This document shows, one piece after another, positions 1-5,746 of a stretch of 9,500 nucleotides of DNA. The notes beneath the pieces are model-generated. The model saw only the letters and a list, made by a program, of their open reading frames with translations, had not been told where the DNA came from and ran no database searches. Location of the stretch: NCBI GenBank assembly GCA_937873665.1, contig CALMYW010000412.1, positions 1 to 9,500 on the forward strand, given 5' to 3'. This stretch comes from an uncultured Sphingorhabdus sp. Its GTDB lineage: Bacteria; Pseudomonadota; Alphaproteobacteria; Sphingomonadales; Sphingomonadaceae. The position numbers and the translations under genes are program-made. How positions within the stretch are numbered: the first letter of the stretch is position 1; each line of letters starts with the position of its first letter.

Positions 1-104
1 CGCAACGGACCACCGGCGGCGCGTCTAGCTTCCATTGCGTGAATGATAGGTGCGATCTTCATGAAGTTCGGCCGCGCTCCAGCGATGATATCGATCATGG
101 TCAT
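1..104 (-). CDS. UDP-N-acetylglucosamine 2-epimerase, WecB-like (5' end only)
   Basis: This is the N-terminal 34 codons of a non-hydrolysing UDP-GlcNAc 2-epimerase family protein; the rest lies outside the window. The family interconverts UDP-GlcNAc and UDP-ManNAc (or close relatives) in the cytoplasm, feeding ManNAc-type sugars into surface polysaccharides. The protein begins MTMIDIIAGARPNFMKIAPI. Residues 5-20 match the first beta strand and nucleotide-binding loop of the family, where E. coli WecB has a GTRPE-type loop; here the loop reads GARPN, a variant I recall from polysaccharide clusters. The ATG at 104-102 overlaps the TGA of the preceding oxidoreductase as ATGA, which supports this start and suggests translational coupling. 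The second ATG at 98-96 is an alternative. The exact substrate is not readable from this fragment. Confidence 0.85.
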   Translation of the reverse strand, partial: MTMIDIIAGARPNFMKIAPIIHAMEARRAAGGPL

Positions 105-1123
105 TGCCGGAGTGCCTCTGCGATGTCGATCGACACGCGCGCGACCTCGAAGATCTCGTCGTGCGGGATAGGCGAAGGCCCACCATTTTCTAACGCCCGG
201 ACGAAGGCAGCGGCGCAGGCCTTCTGGCCCTTGTCCTGCCGCCAGAGCGACATTTGCGAGAATCCTTTCCAGCCGAAACCTTTCAGCTTCCTGAAATTGT
301 TGAGTTGGAGGATTCGCCCTTCAGTGAAGATTTCAAGCCGCTCTTTTGGAAAGCTCCTCGAGCCATTTGCAAAATAGTGGATGGCTCCCATTGAGCCGTC
401 GTCGAAGGACAGCAAGATGGTCACCGTGTCGTTCGTATGCGTGGCCATCGCCCGTGCCTCGAAAGATGCGATCGGCGCGGCGGCAAGGAACCGCAGGAGA
501 TCGATGAAGTGGCAAGCCTCGCCAAGGATTCTTCCGCCGCCGGCCTCCCGATCCTGCGTCCAGTGCTCTTCCGGGATGGCGCCCGCGTTCACCGTCATGA
601 CGAAGGATTTCGGTCCGCTTGCTCCGGCAAGCAACGACTTCACCTTGACGACATGCGGCGCAAAACGACGGTTGAAGCCGATGGTCAGGAGCGGTGATGC
701 TCCCCTTGCGCGCGCCTCCATTGAGGCCGTTTCGATTCGTGACAGTTCGTCACGCGTAAGCGCCAGCGGCTTTTCCATGAAGAGATGCTTGCCGGCATCA
801 ATGACCTTGCACGCGAGTGAGGCGTGACTGTCGTGGCGTGTCGCTATGACGACGGCGTCGATCGCGGGGTCGTCCAGAATGACAGCCGGATCGGTGGTGG
901 TTTTCTCGAAGCCGAACTTGCGGGCCGCTTGGAGACCGGTAACGCCGGCGCTGGAGGCAACCGCGACCAGACGCGCGCCAGCCGTCTTGAAGGCGGGGAT
1001 CAGCACGCCCATTGCGTAGTTGCCCGACCCTATGAATCCGACCGTTGCCCTGCCCGGCGCGGACACCACCTTCTCTCCAGAGGCGATCGTAACCGTGCGC
1101 CGCGTCTGCGCATCTTCCGGCAC
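101..1123 (-). CDS. Gfo/Idh/MocA-family NAD(P)-dependent oxidoreductase (C-terminal half of a split two-domain oxidoreductase)
   Basis: This 340-residue protein belongs to the Gfo/Idh/MocA family of NAD(P)-dependent sugar oxidoreductases. The Rossmann glycine motif GFIGSGNYA lies at residues 29-37, the hallmark EKP at 117-119, and the conserved GEACHFIDL helix, which carries the usual catalytic-site histidine, at 201-209. Such enzymes oxidise or reduce sugar rings or their nucleotide derivatives in the cytoplasm. The first 28 residues precede the Rossmann fold and resemble an interdomain linker, not a normal N terminus. The start used is GTG at 1123-1121, five codons after an in-frame TAG that ends the dehydrogenase reading frame, so both halves share one frame. 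I recall close relatives in polysaccharide clusters as single proteins of roughly 700 residues with the two domains fused. Whether this half is translated on its own, by re-initiation, or not at all is unknown. Its TGA overlaps the next gene as ATGA. Confidence 0.85.
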   Translation of the reverse strand: MPEDAQTRRTVTIASGEKVVSAPGRATVGFIGSGNYAMGVLIPAFKTAGARLVAVASSAGVTGLQAARKFGFEKTTTDPAVILDDPAIDAVVIATRHDSHASLACKVIDAGKHLFMEKPLALTRDELSRIETASMEARARGASPLLTIGFNRRFAPHVVKVKSLLAGASGPKSFVMTVNAGAIPEEHWTQDREAGGGRILGEACHFIDLLRFLAAAPIASFEARAMATHTNDTVTILLSFDDGSMGAIHYFANGSRSFPKERLEIFTEGRILQLNNFRKLKGFGWKGFSQMSLWRQDKGQKACAAAFVRALENGGPSPIPHDEIFEVARVSIDIAEALRQ

Positions 1124-1141
1124 CCCACTGGCCTCGCCCTA
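1124..1141 (-). other. In-frame TAG and five-codon linker between the two oxidoreductase halves
   Basis: The dehydrogenase frame ends LGILLV followed by TAG (1141-1139). The next five codons (GGC GAG GCC AGT GGG, residues GEASG) lead without any frame change into the GTG-started Gfo/Idh/MocA protein. From memory, fused relatives continue after LGILL with a tyrosine near this point. TAC or TAT to TAG is one substitution, so a recent nonsense change in a formerly fused gene is the simplest reading. A purine-rich stretch around the stop could serve as a weak ribosome binding site for the GTG. Sequencing error and amber suppression are the other options. Confidence 0.75.
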
Positions 1142-2239
1142 GACGAGGAGGATGCCCAGCGACGGCTCCGAGCCGGTCACGAGATCGTAGGCGTTCACTG
1201 CCTCGTCGAGCGAGAAGCGGTGGGAGAGCAGGGGCTTCACGTCAAGCCGCCCCTCGGCCAGCATGTCGAGCACCGCCTCGAAATTGCGCTGCTCTGTCCA
1301 GCGCACGAAGCCGACGGGATAGTCCTGCCCCTTCTCCTCATAGTCTGGGTCATAGCGGCCGGGGCCATAGGAACAGGAGACCTGGAACTGGAGCTCCTTC
1401 TCGTAGAAATCAGCGCGCGAAAGCTCCAGACCGGCGACGCCGACGAGGACGATGCGCCCGCGCTTCCTGCACATCAGCGCACCCTGATGCATCGGTTCGC
1501 TGCTCTTCGTGGAAGCGGTGATGATGACGGCGTCAACGCCGCGCCCGCGGGAAAACGTCTGGGCCGCTGCGACCGGATCCTCGCCGGCGCTGAGGTTCAC
1601 CGTCGTTGCGCCGAAGTGCTCGGCGAGCCGCAGCTTGGCCGGATCGGGGTCGATTCCGAGCACGCGGCAGCCATGCGCCTTCAGAAGCTGGACGGTCACG
1701 AGACCGATCAGGCCAAGCCCCGTCACCACGACCGTCTCGCCCAGCGTCGGCTGGACTAGGCGGATGCCCTGCAAGGCAATGGCGCCGAGAACCGTGAAGG
1801 CCGCCTCGTCGTCGGATACGCCATCTGGCACCCTGGCGCAGAGATTGAGCGGAACGGCAACTGCCTCCGCGTGCTTGCCGTTGGAGACGACACGGTCGCC
1901 GGGCGAAAAACCCGCGACGCCGCTACCCGTTTCCAGCACCGTTCCGACGTTGCAATAGCCAAGCGGCAAGGGTTGGTCGAGCTTGTTTAACACCGCTTCC
2001 AGCGTGGGCGCGAGCCCATCGGTGCGCATCTTCGCCAGAACCTGCCTGACCCTGTCGGGCTGCTGGCGCGCTTTGCCAACGAGCCCAGCTCTGCCGAAGT
2101 CGATCAGCATGCGCTCGGTGCCGGCTGAAACCAGCGTACGCACGGAGCGGATGAGCAACTGTTTGCGCCCAACGGCTGGACAAGGCACGTCGGCCACCTC
2201 GGTGGCGCCGGTTCGGAGAGATTGGAGGATTTGTTTCAA
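1139..2239 (-). CDS. Zinc-type alcohol dehydrogenase-like oxidoreductase (N-terminal half of a split two-domain oxidoreductase)
   Basis: This 366-residue protein is a medium-chain dehydrogenase/reductase of the kind found as the N-terminal half of bi-domain oxidoreductases in polysaccharide clusters. A GroES-like domain occupies about residues 1-140 (SAGTERM at 38-44, LPLGYCNVG at 91-99, GDRVVSNGKHAE at 114-125). A Rossmann domain follows with GLGLIG at 174-179 and an acidic residue (GID, 195-197) that favours NAD(H). The block VSCSYGPGRYDP at 287-298 is typical of this subfamily. The usual zinc-ligand pattern of classical alcohol dehydrogenases is not obvious. The start is TTG at 2239-2237, the first possible start after the in-frame TAA of the methyltransferase (2248-2246), and it gives MKQILQ, matching the N terminus I recall for relatives. 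It follows the methyltransferase by six bases. It ends at TAG (1141-1139), with the partner domain continuing in the same frame. Confidence 0.87.
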   Translation of the reverse strand: MKQILQSLRTGATEVADVPCPAVGRKQLLIRSVRTLVSAGTERMLIDFGRAGLVGKARQQPDRVRQVLAKMRTDGLAPTLEAVLNKLDQPLPLGYCNVGTVLETGSGVAGFSPGDRVVSNGKHAEAVAVPLNLCARVPDGVSDDEAAFTVLGAIALQGIRLVQPTLGETVVVTGLGLIGLVTVQLLKAHGCRVLGIDPDPAKLRLAEHFGATTVNLSAGEDPVAAAQTFSRGRGVDAVIITASTKSSEPMHQGALMCRKRGRIVLVGVAGLELSRADFYEKELQFQVSCSYGPGRYDPDYEEKGQDYPVGFVRWTEQRNFEAVLDMLAEGRLDVKPLLSHRFSLDEAVNAYDLVTGSEPSLGILLV

Positions 2240-2245
2240 TGACGT

Positions 2246-3049
2246 TTACTTCGTGCCGCTGATGAGGAGAAACAAGCCTAGGTTCCCGCAGGCGCGCCGG
2301 AGTAGCCAACGGGGCCAGACCCGCCGCGCCACGGTGAGCAAGGGACCCCGGTGCCGCTGGCCGGCGCCGGATTCCAGCAGGTCTCCATGTGACAACTCGA
2401 TCCGCGTCGAAACGTCCGATGCCGCTTCAAATAGGCGCTTAGCTTCGGCGCTCGTGAAGGCTTTCGTTCCAGGGCTTTCAAGATAGGTCGCGTAGACTTC
2501 CGCCAGCGTCATGAAGGGACGTCCCTTCAGAAGTCCGTAGCGCAGCCAGAGCATGGCGCCGACCAAGCTCCAGCGATGGTAGATCATCAGGCGAAAACGA
2601 CCGCCCGGCTTCAGTACCCTGAGGATTTCCCTCGCTGCTGCGGGCGTGTCCGGACTGTGATGGATCACCCCCCACGAGTAGACGAAATCGAACGAGCCGT
2701 CTGCGAAGGGAAGCGCCTCCGCGTCTGCGACCTGCACGTTGGACCGCAGTCCTTGCAGTGCAAGGCGCCGGCCGGTTAGTTCTACTGCACGTTCCGTCAG
2801 ATCGATGCCGTGGAGCGTCGCCCCCGCCCGCGCGAAGGATTCATGGTCCGCGCCGAGGCCCACCCCGATCTCCAGCACGTCGAGCCCCTTCGAGCTGGAA
2901 AATTCCGCGAAGGGCGGGATGTATGGCTCAAGCAGATATCGGGCGCGCGCTTGGGCTGCGAACCCCTCGGTGTCGCGTGACGGAAGAAGTAGGCTTTCCC
3001 CGCACGCGGCTTCGTTCCAGAAATCGCGCACTGCGTTCTTCGACGTCAT
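2246..3049 (-). CDS. Class I SAM-dependent methyltransferase
   Basis: This 267-residue cytoplasmic protein has a class I (UbiE/Methyltransf_11-type) SAM-binding fold. Motif I is LDVLEIGVGLGAD at residues 57-69, the ribose-binding acidic loop is GIDLTE at 81-86, the DAEALPFADGSFD segment is at 109-121, the VYSWGVIHH strand/loop is at 123-131, and LKPGGRF is at 146-152. The C-terminal 100 residues are family-variable and hydrophobic in places. The acceptor is not readable; given the neighbours, a sugar or nucleotide sugar of the polysaccharide pathway is likely. An upstream in-frame ATG at 3133 would add 28 residues, but the ATG at 3049 is preferred: it overlaps the amidotransferase TGA as ATGA and has a good AGGGAG ribosome binding site eight bases upstream. 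A small-molecule methyltransferase outside the pathway cannot be excluded. Confidence 0.88.
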   Translation of the reverse strand: MTSKNAVRDFWNEAACGESLLLPSRDTEGFAAQARARYLLEPYIPPFAEFSSSKGLDVLEIGVGLGADHESFARAGATLHGIDLTERAVELTGRRLALQGLRSNVQVADAEALPFADGSFDFVYSWGVIHHSPDTPAAAREILRVLKPGGRFRLMIYHRWSLVGAMLWLRYGLLKGRPFMTLAEVYATYLESPGTKAFTSAEAKRLFEAASDVSTRIELSHGDLLESGAGQRHRGPLLTVARRVWPRWLLRRACGNLGLFLLISGTK

Positions 3050-4992
3050 ACAGAGAACTCCCTGTGTACTGCGCTGCCCGGATGCCATGTCTCCGGATTG
3101 TCCTTGAATGCGCGGCACCATATCTCGATGCATGCAAGGGAGAAGATCGTGTAGGCGGCATCGCGCCGGCCGGCCTCGTTGTCGTCGATCAGCGCCGCTA
3201 CCGCCCGCGCGTCGAACAGCCCGCGCTTTCTTACATTTGCCTCGGAAAGCAGATCCCGCACGAAATCTCTCAGTTCATGTCTGATCCACTTGCGGAGCGG
3301 TGCTCCAAATCCGCTCTTGGCGCGATAGATCACGTCGCGCGGAAGGTCTGGCTCCATCGCCTTCTTCAGTATCCACTTTCCTTCACGTCCGCGCTGCTTG
3401 AAGCGGTCCGGAATGCGGGCAGCGAGTTCCACGAGGTCAAGGTCAAGAAATGGCACCCGTACCTCGACGCCGCACGCCATCGACATCTTGTCGGTATAGA
3501 TCAGGTTGTGGTCGGCGAGGAAGAATCGCTGCTCGAGGGCAAGCATCTTCTCGAGAGCTTTGCAATCGTGCGGTAGCTCGCTGAGGAAGTCGAGCATGGG
3601 CTGCTCGGCACGCACGTCTGAGATCTTGGCCTTCATGTCCTCGCTGAAGAGCGACAGCAGATCGGCGCGCTGAGCCCATGCGAAATAGGATGCAAGGCGA
3701 ACGTCACCGGTCTCATGGGCATTCCGGAAGACCCTGCCCAGTCGGCGGCCCATTGCCGTTCGTTGGTCTAGCATCCCCGCGGTCCGGCCGAGCGCGACGC
3801 GCACCGGCCGAGGCAGCCACGACCAGGCTCCCTCATAGCGCAGCGCCAAGTGCCGGCGGTACCCGCTGAACAAATCGTCCCCACCGGTGCCCGACAAGAG
3901 AACCTTGATGCCGCACTGTCGTGCTAGCTGGCAGATATAGAGCACGTTCAGTGCAGCAGGGTCCGCCAGGGGTTCATCGAGTTGCCACACCAGCCGTTGT
4001 AGGTCGCTGATCATGCGCTCCGCATCGACTTGGACCACGTCGAGCCTTACCCCGAGGTGCGCAGCGACCTTCCGGGCATAGGGCAGATCGTCCGGGAAGC
4101 CTTCATCGGCTCCCCCCGTAGACTCGATGGTGAAGCACCGGATATCGGGGATCTTTCTGCGCGCGAACGCTACGATCGCACTGGAGTCCAAGCCTCCTGA
4201 GAGAAACGCACCCACCGGGACATCAGCGATGAGCTGGCGCTCGACGGCGAGGGCAAGGCCGCGCCTTACAGATTCGATCGCGTCGCGCTCGGAGGACGCC
4301 GCCGAATTCGGTCGCGTTTGCGGCAGGGAGTACCAACTCCAGTGCGCTTCGATCCTGCCGGCCCGCACGCGGAGCGCGTGTCCAGGGAGGAGTTTTTTGA
4401 CGGCCGCGAAGGGCGTCCCATCTCCCGGACACCACAGGAAGGTCAGGTAACGGTTCACAGCGTCGGCGTCGAGGTCGCGATTGAATGGAGCGAGCTTCGG
4501 AAGAGCTTTCAGCTCGCTCGCGAAGATCACCCCGTGGTTGCCGACGCTGTAGTATAGCGGCTTGACGCCCAGCGCGTCGCGCGCGAGCAGCAGTTCGCCG
4601 TTCCGCCGATCGTGGATCGCAAATGCGAAGATGCCATTGAGCCGCGGCAACATCGCTGCTCCATCCTCGAGATAGAGGCGAAGCAGAACCTCTGTGTCCG
4701 ACACCCCGCGGAAGGACGCGCCTCGCGCTACGAGTTCCTCGCGGAGGTCCTTTTGGTTGTAGAGTTCGCCATTGTAGACGAGGGTAACGCTGCCATCGTC
4801 GGAATGCATTGGTTGCGCGCCGGTGCTCGACAGATCGATGATGGCCAGACGCGCGTGCCCGAGGACGACGCCGGATTCGTCATCGAAATGTATACCGCGC
4901 GCGTCCGGGCCCCGGTGCGCGATCAAATCGAGGGAGCGTTGCAACCTCTCTTGATCGGGCTCCAAGAGCCATCCTCCTACGATGCCGCACAT
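3046..4992 (-). CDS. asnB: Asparagine synthase (glutamine-hydrolysing)-like amidotransferase
   Basis: This 648-residue protein has the full AsnB architecture. Residues 1-215 form the class II glutaminase domain: nucleophile Cys2 in MCGIVGG, HRGPDARG at 27-34, ARLAIIDLS at 47-55, YNGELYN at 73-79 and SDTEVLLRL at 98-106. Residues about 240-625 form the synthetase domain, with the PP-loop SGGLDSSAI at 265-273, SGTGGDDLFSGYRRH at 367-381 and YTDKMSMACGVEVRVPFLD at 499-517. Glutamine supplies ammonia to an ATP-activated carboxylate. The MCGI start is required by the mechanism, because Cys2 must become N-terminal, so the 17-residue extension from an upstream ATG at 5043 is rejected. AsnB homologues in polysaccharide clusters, such as WbpS in Pseudomonas, are linked to amidation of uronic acids. 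That role is inferred here from context; free asparagine synthesis is the alternative. It is the first gene after the IS-bearing gap. Confidence 0.92.
   Translation of the reverse strand: MCGIVGGWLLEPDQERLQRSLDLIAHRGPDARGIHFDDESGVVLGHARLAIIDLSSTGAQPMHSDDGSVTLVYNGELYNQKDLREELVARGASFRGVSDTEVLLRLYLEDGAAMLPRLNGIFAFAIHDRRNGELLLARDALGVKPLYYSVGNHGVIFASELKALPKLAPFNRDLDADAVNRYLTFLWCPGDGTPFAAVKKLLPGHALRVRAGRIEAHWSWYSLPQTRPNSAASSERDAIESVRRGLALAVERQLIADVPVGAFLSGGLDSSAIVAFARRKIPDIRCFTIESTGGADEGFPDDLPYARKVAAHLGVRLDVVQVDAERMISDLQRLVWQLDEPLADPAALNVLYICQLARQCGIKVLLSGTGGDDLFSGYRRHLALRYEGAWSWLPRPVRVALGRTAGMLDQRTAMGRRLGRVFRNAHETGDVRLASYFAWAQRADLLSLFSEDMKAKISDVRAEQPMLDFLSELPHDCKALEKMLALEQRFFLADHNLIYTDKMSMACGVEVRVPFLDLDLVELAARIPDRFKQRGREGKWILKKAMEPDLPRDVIYRAKSGFGAPLRKWIRHELRDFVRDLLSEANVRKRGLFDARAVAALIDDNEAGRRDAAYTIFSLACIEIWCRAFKDNPETWHPGSAVHREFSV
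3058..3063 (-). promoter_or_regulatory. Ribosome binding site AGGGAG of the methyltransferase gene
   Basis: On the minus strand AGGGAG ends eight bases before the ATG at 3049-3047, inside the last codons of the amidotransferase gene. It decides for the 267-residue form of the methyltransferase over the longer frame that begins at 3133. Confidence 0.7.
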
Positions 4993-5088
4993 CAGACGCC
5001 TAAACCCTTGTTCCATGAGATGATTGTGGCACCAGGAGGACAAGATTCCAGCGCCACCGCTCGCTCGTGCGGCTTACGAAACTGCACG

Positions 5089-5196
5089 TCAGTCTACATA
5101 GAAATTCATGGGTTCTCCCAAGGTGCCGCCCGTATTGATCAGGATCGTCCCGGCAATGGGACGGATCTGTCGTGGAGATGGAATTCTCGAAGTGGA
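5089..5196 (-). other. Short open tail of unknown origin next to the IS remnant, plus featureless leader of the amidotransferase gene
   Basis: Transposase similarity stops at about 5197, but the reading frame stays open for 35 more codons to TGA at 5091-5089 and ends NTGGTLGEPMNFYVD. This part does not resemble the continuation of the transposase as I remember it. The closing pattern, a glycine-rich turn followed by a FYVD strand, loosely resembles the end of a carbohydrate-binding beta-sandwich domain, so it could be the 3' end of a gene once located upstream of the amidotransferase. It could equally be chance open frame. The 96 bases from 5088 to 4993 show no clear promoter, terminator or gene. 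Confidence 0.3.
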
Positions 5197-5379
5197 CTGC
5201 GGCACGCCGAAGAACGGTGCCTCCAGGAATTGTTTGTCGATCAGCAGCATAGGCGCGAATTTCATCGCGCTATCGCCCTGCGGCTCGTAATAGAATGACG
5301 ACCGCGCAAGCGACAGAAGCCGTCATTGCGTACCGATCGGCAGTTTCGAATGATTGAACTCTATCATACCGGGCCTCAT
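5197..5379 (-). pseudogene. IS3-family transposase orfB, nonsense-mutated and truncated
   Basis: OrfB is the catalytic integrase-type subunit. It starts at ATG 5379-5377, overlapping the orfA stop as ATGA, and reads MRPGMIEFNHSKLPIGTQ. An in-frame TGA at 5325-5323 then stands where relatives have a cysteine codon. Without frame change the similarity resumes as RLLSLARSSFYYEPQGD and LLIDKQFLEAPFFGV, then ends near 5197. About 61 codons of the 280 or so usual for the family remain. None of the DDE catalytic residues is present. Confidence 0.8.
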
Positions 5380-5668
5380 TTGCCGATCGATGGCTTGAGC
5401 ATTCGCGACAAAAATCGTTAGCGACGGCCAACTCTCCAAACTTGGCGTGCGGTTCCTGGATGCCTCCTCGTCGATCTCAGCCGGCAACTTCGCGCCGCGC
5501 GCGAAGTTGCCGGCTGCGCTTTCGGGCAAAGCCTTCTTCGACTGATGAATCATCGTCGGATGCACACCTTAAGTCGGCCGCCGATTCCGACACCGTGCGC
5601 TCGCCGTTCACGGCTTCCAGCACAACGCGAGCCTTAAAGGCCGCGTCATGATTCCGGCTTTTGCGCAT
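5376..5668 (-). pseudogene. IS3-family transposase orfA, frameshifted
   Basis: OrfA of IS3 elements is the helix-turn-helix DNA-binding partner of the transposase. The N terminus is intact (MRKSRNHDAAFKARVVLEAV), but an extra A near 5569-5570 breaks the frame after residue 33. The expected HPTMIHQ..KKAL..A continues in the next frame from about 5565. After EIDEE (about 5465) a missing base moves the frame again to HAKFGELAVANDF, and a run of five A on the plus strand at 5410-5414, one short of what is expected, moves it a third time to LSRMLKPSIGK before TGA at 5378-5376. The indel pattern is judged against my memory of intact relatives, not an alignment. Confidence 0.8.
5478..5516. repeat. 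Perfect 18-bp inverted repeat with 3-base loop
   Basis: On the plus strand CAGCCGGCAACTTCGCGC at 5478-5495 is followed by three bases (5496-5498) and then its exact reverse complement at 5499-5516. It lies inside the orfA remnant, in the codons for the segment AAGNFARGAKLPA. Neither side is followed by a T-run, so it is not a standard intrinsic terminator, although the RNA hairpin would be very stable. Intact relatives, as I remember them, have only an imperfect palindrome there. Confidence 0.8.
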
Positions 5669-5746
5669 GTTCTCATCTCCTCGTCCTTGGAGACCAGCAC
5701 ATGTCAGATCGCAGCTTCCGTCACTGTTTGATTTTCGGAGAGTAGC
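5669..5746. other. Spacer between the glycosyltransferase stop and the IS remnant
   Basis: These 78 bases contain no gene. The minus strand has a purine-rich GAGGAG about ten bases before the orfA ATG, consistent with the ribosome binding site of the original transposase. The left end of the insertion sequence should fall somewhere here. No T-run terminator was seen after the glycosyltransferase TGA. Confidence 0.4.

Larger units (their letters stand above)
5197..5668 (-). mobile_element. Degenerate 5' fragment of an IS3-family insertion sequence
   Basis: This stretch carries orfA and the first third of orfB of an IS3-family element, both disrupted and oriented with the surrounding genes. 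Similarity starts at MRKSRNHDAAFKARV (ATG at 5668) and ends at FLEAPFFGVPQ (about 5197). The catalytic DDE integrase core and the 3' end are missing, so the copy cannot move by itself. The left terminus probably lies within 5669-5746, between orfA and the glycosyltransferase stop, but I could not fix terminal repeats or a target-site duplication. The fragment sits in the only long gap of an otherwise tightly packed gene series and may mark a past insertion or a cluster junction. Confidence 0.85.

Noticed and set aside
824..1759. Long plus-strand open frame of 311 codons opposite the oxidoreductase genes
   Set aside because: It lies fully antisense to two well-recognised genes, its protein has no recognisable domain and an arginine/histidine-rich composition typical of high-GC shadow frames. 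The fact that it crosses the amber junction has no bearing on the coding strand.
2758..3576. Plus-strand open frame of 272 codons opposite the methyltransferase and amidotransferase
   Set aside because: It is antisense to clear domains on the minus strand and shows no family features.
4993..5088. Promoter for the amidotransferase gene, and a short GTGGC/GCCAC hairpin in the leader
   Set aside because: Only poor matches to -35/-10 elements at unconvincing spacing were seen, and the stem is just five base pairs.
4612..5298. Plus-strand open frame of 228 codons running from within the amidotransferase into the gap
   Set aside because: Most of it is antisense to the glutaminase domain and to the orfB remnant; the protein is not recognisable and no ribosome binding site stands out.
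5410..5414. Programmed frameshift site of the insertion sequence at the homopolymer run
   Set aside because: The run is one base short of what the orfA frame needs and lies before the orfA/orfB overlap; with other indels and a nonsense codon present, decay is the simpler explanation.
5478..5516. Intrinsic transcription terminator
   Set aside because: The hairpin is strong but no T-run follows on either strand, so it is recorded as a palindrome only.
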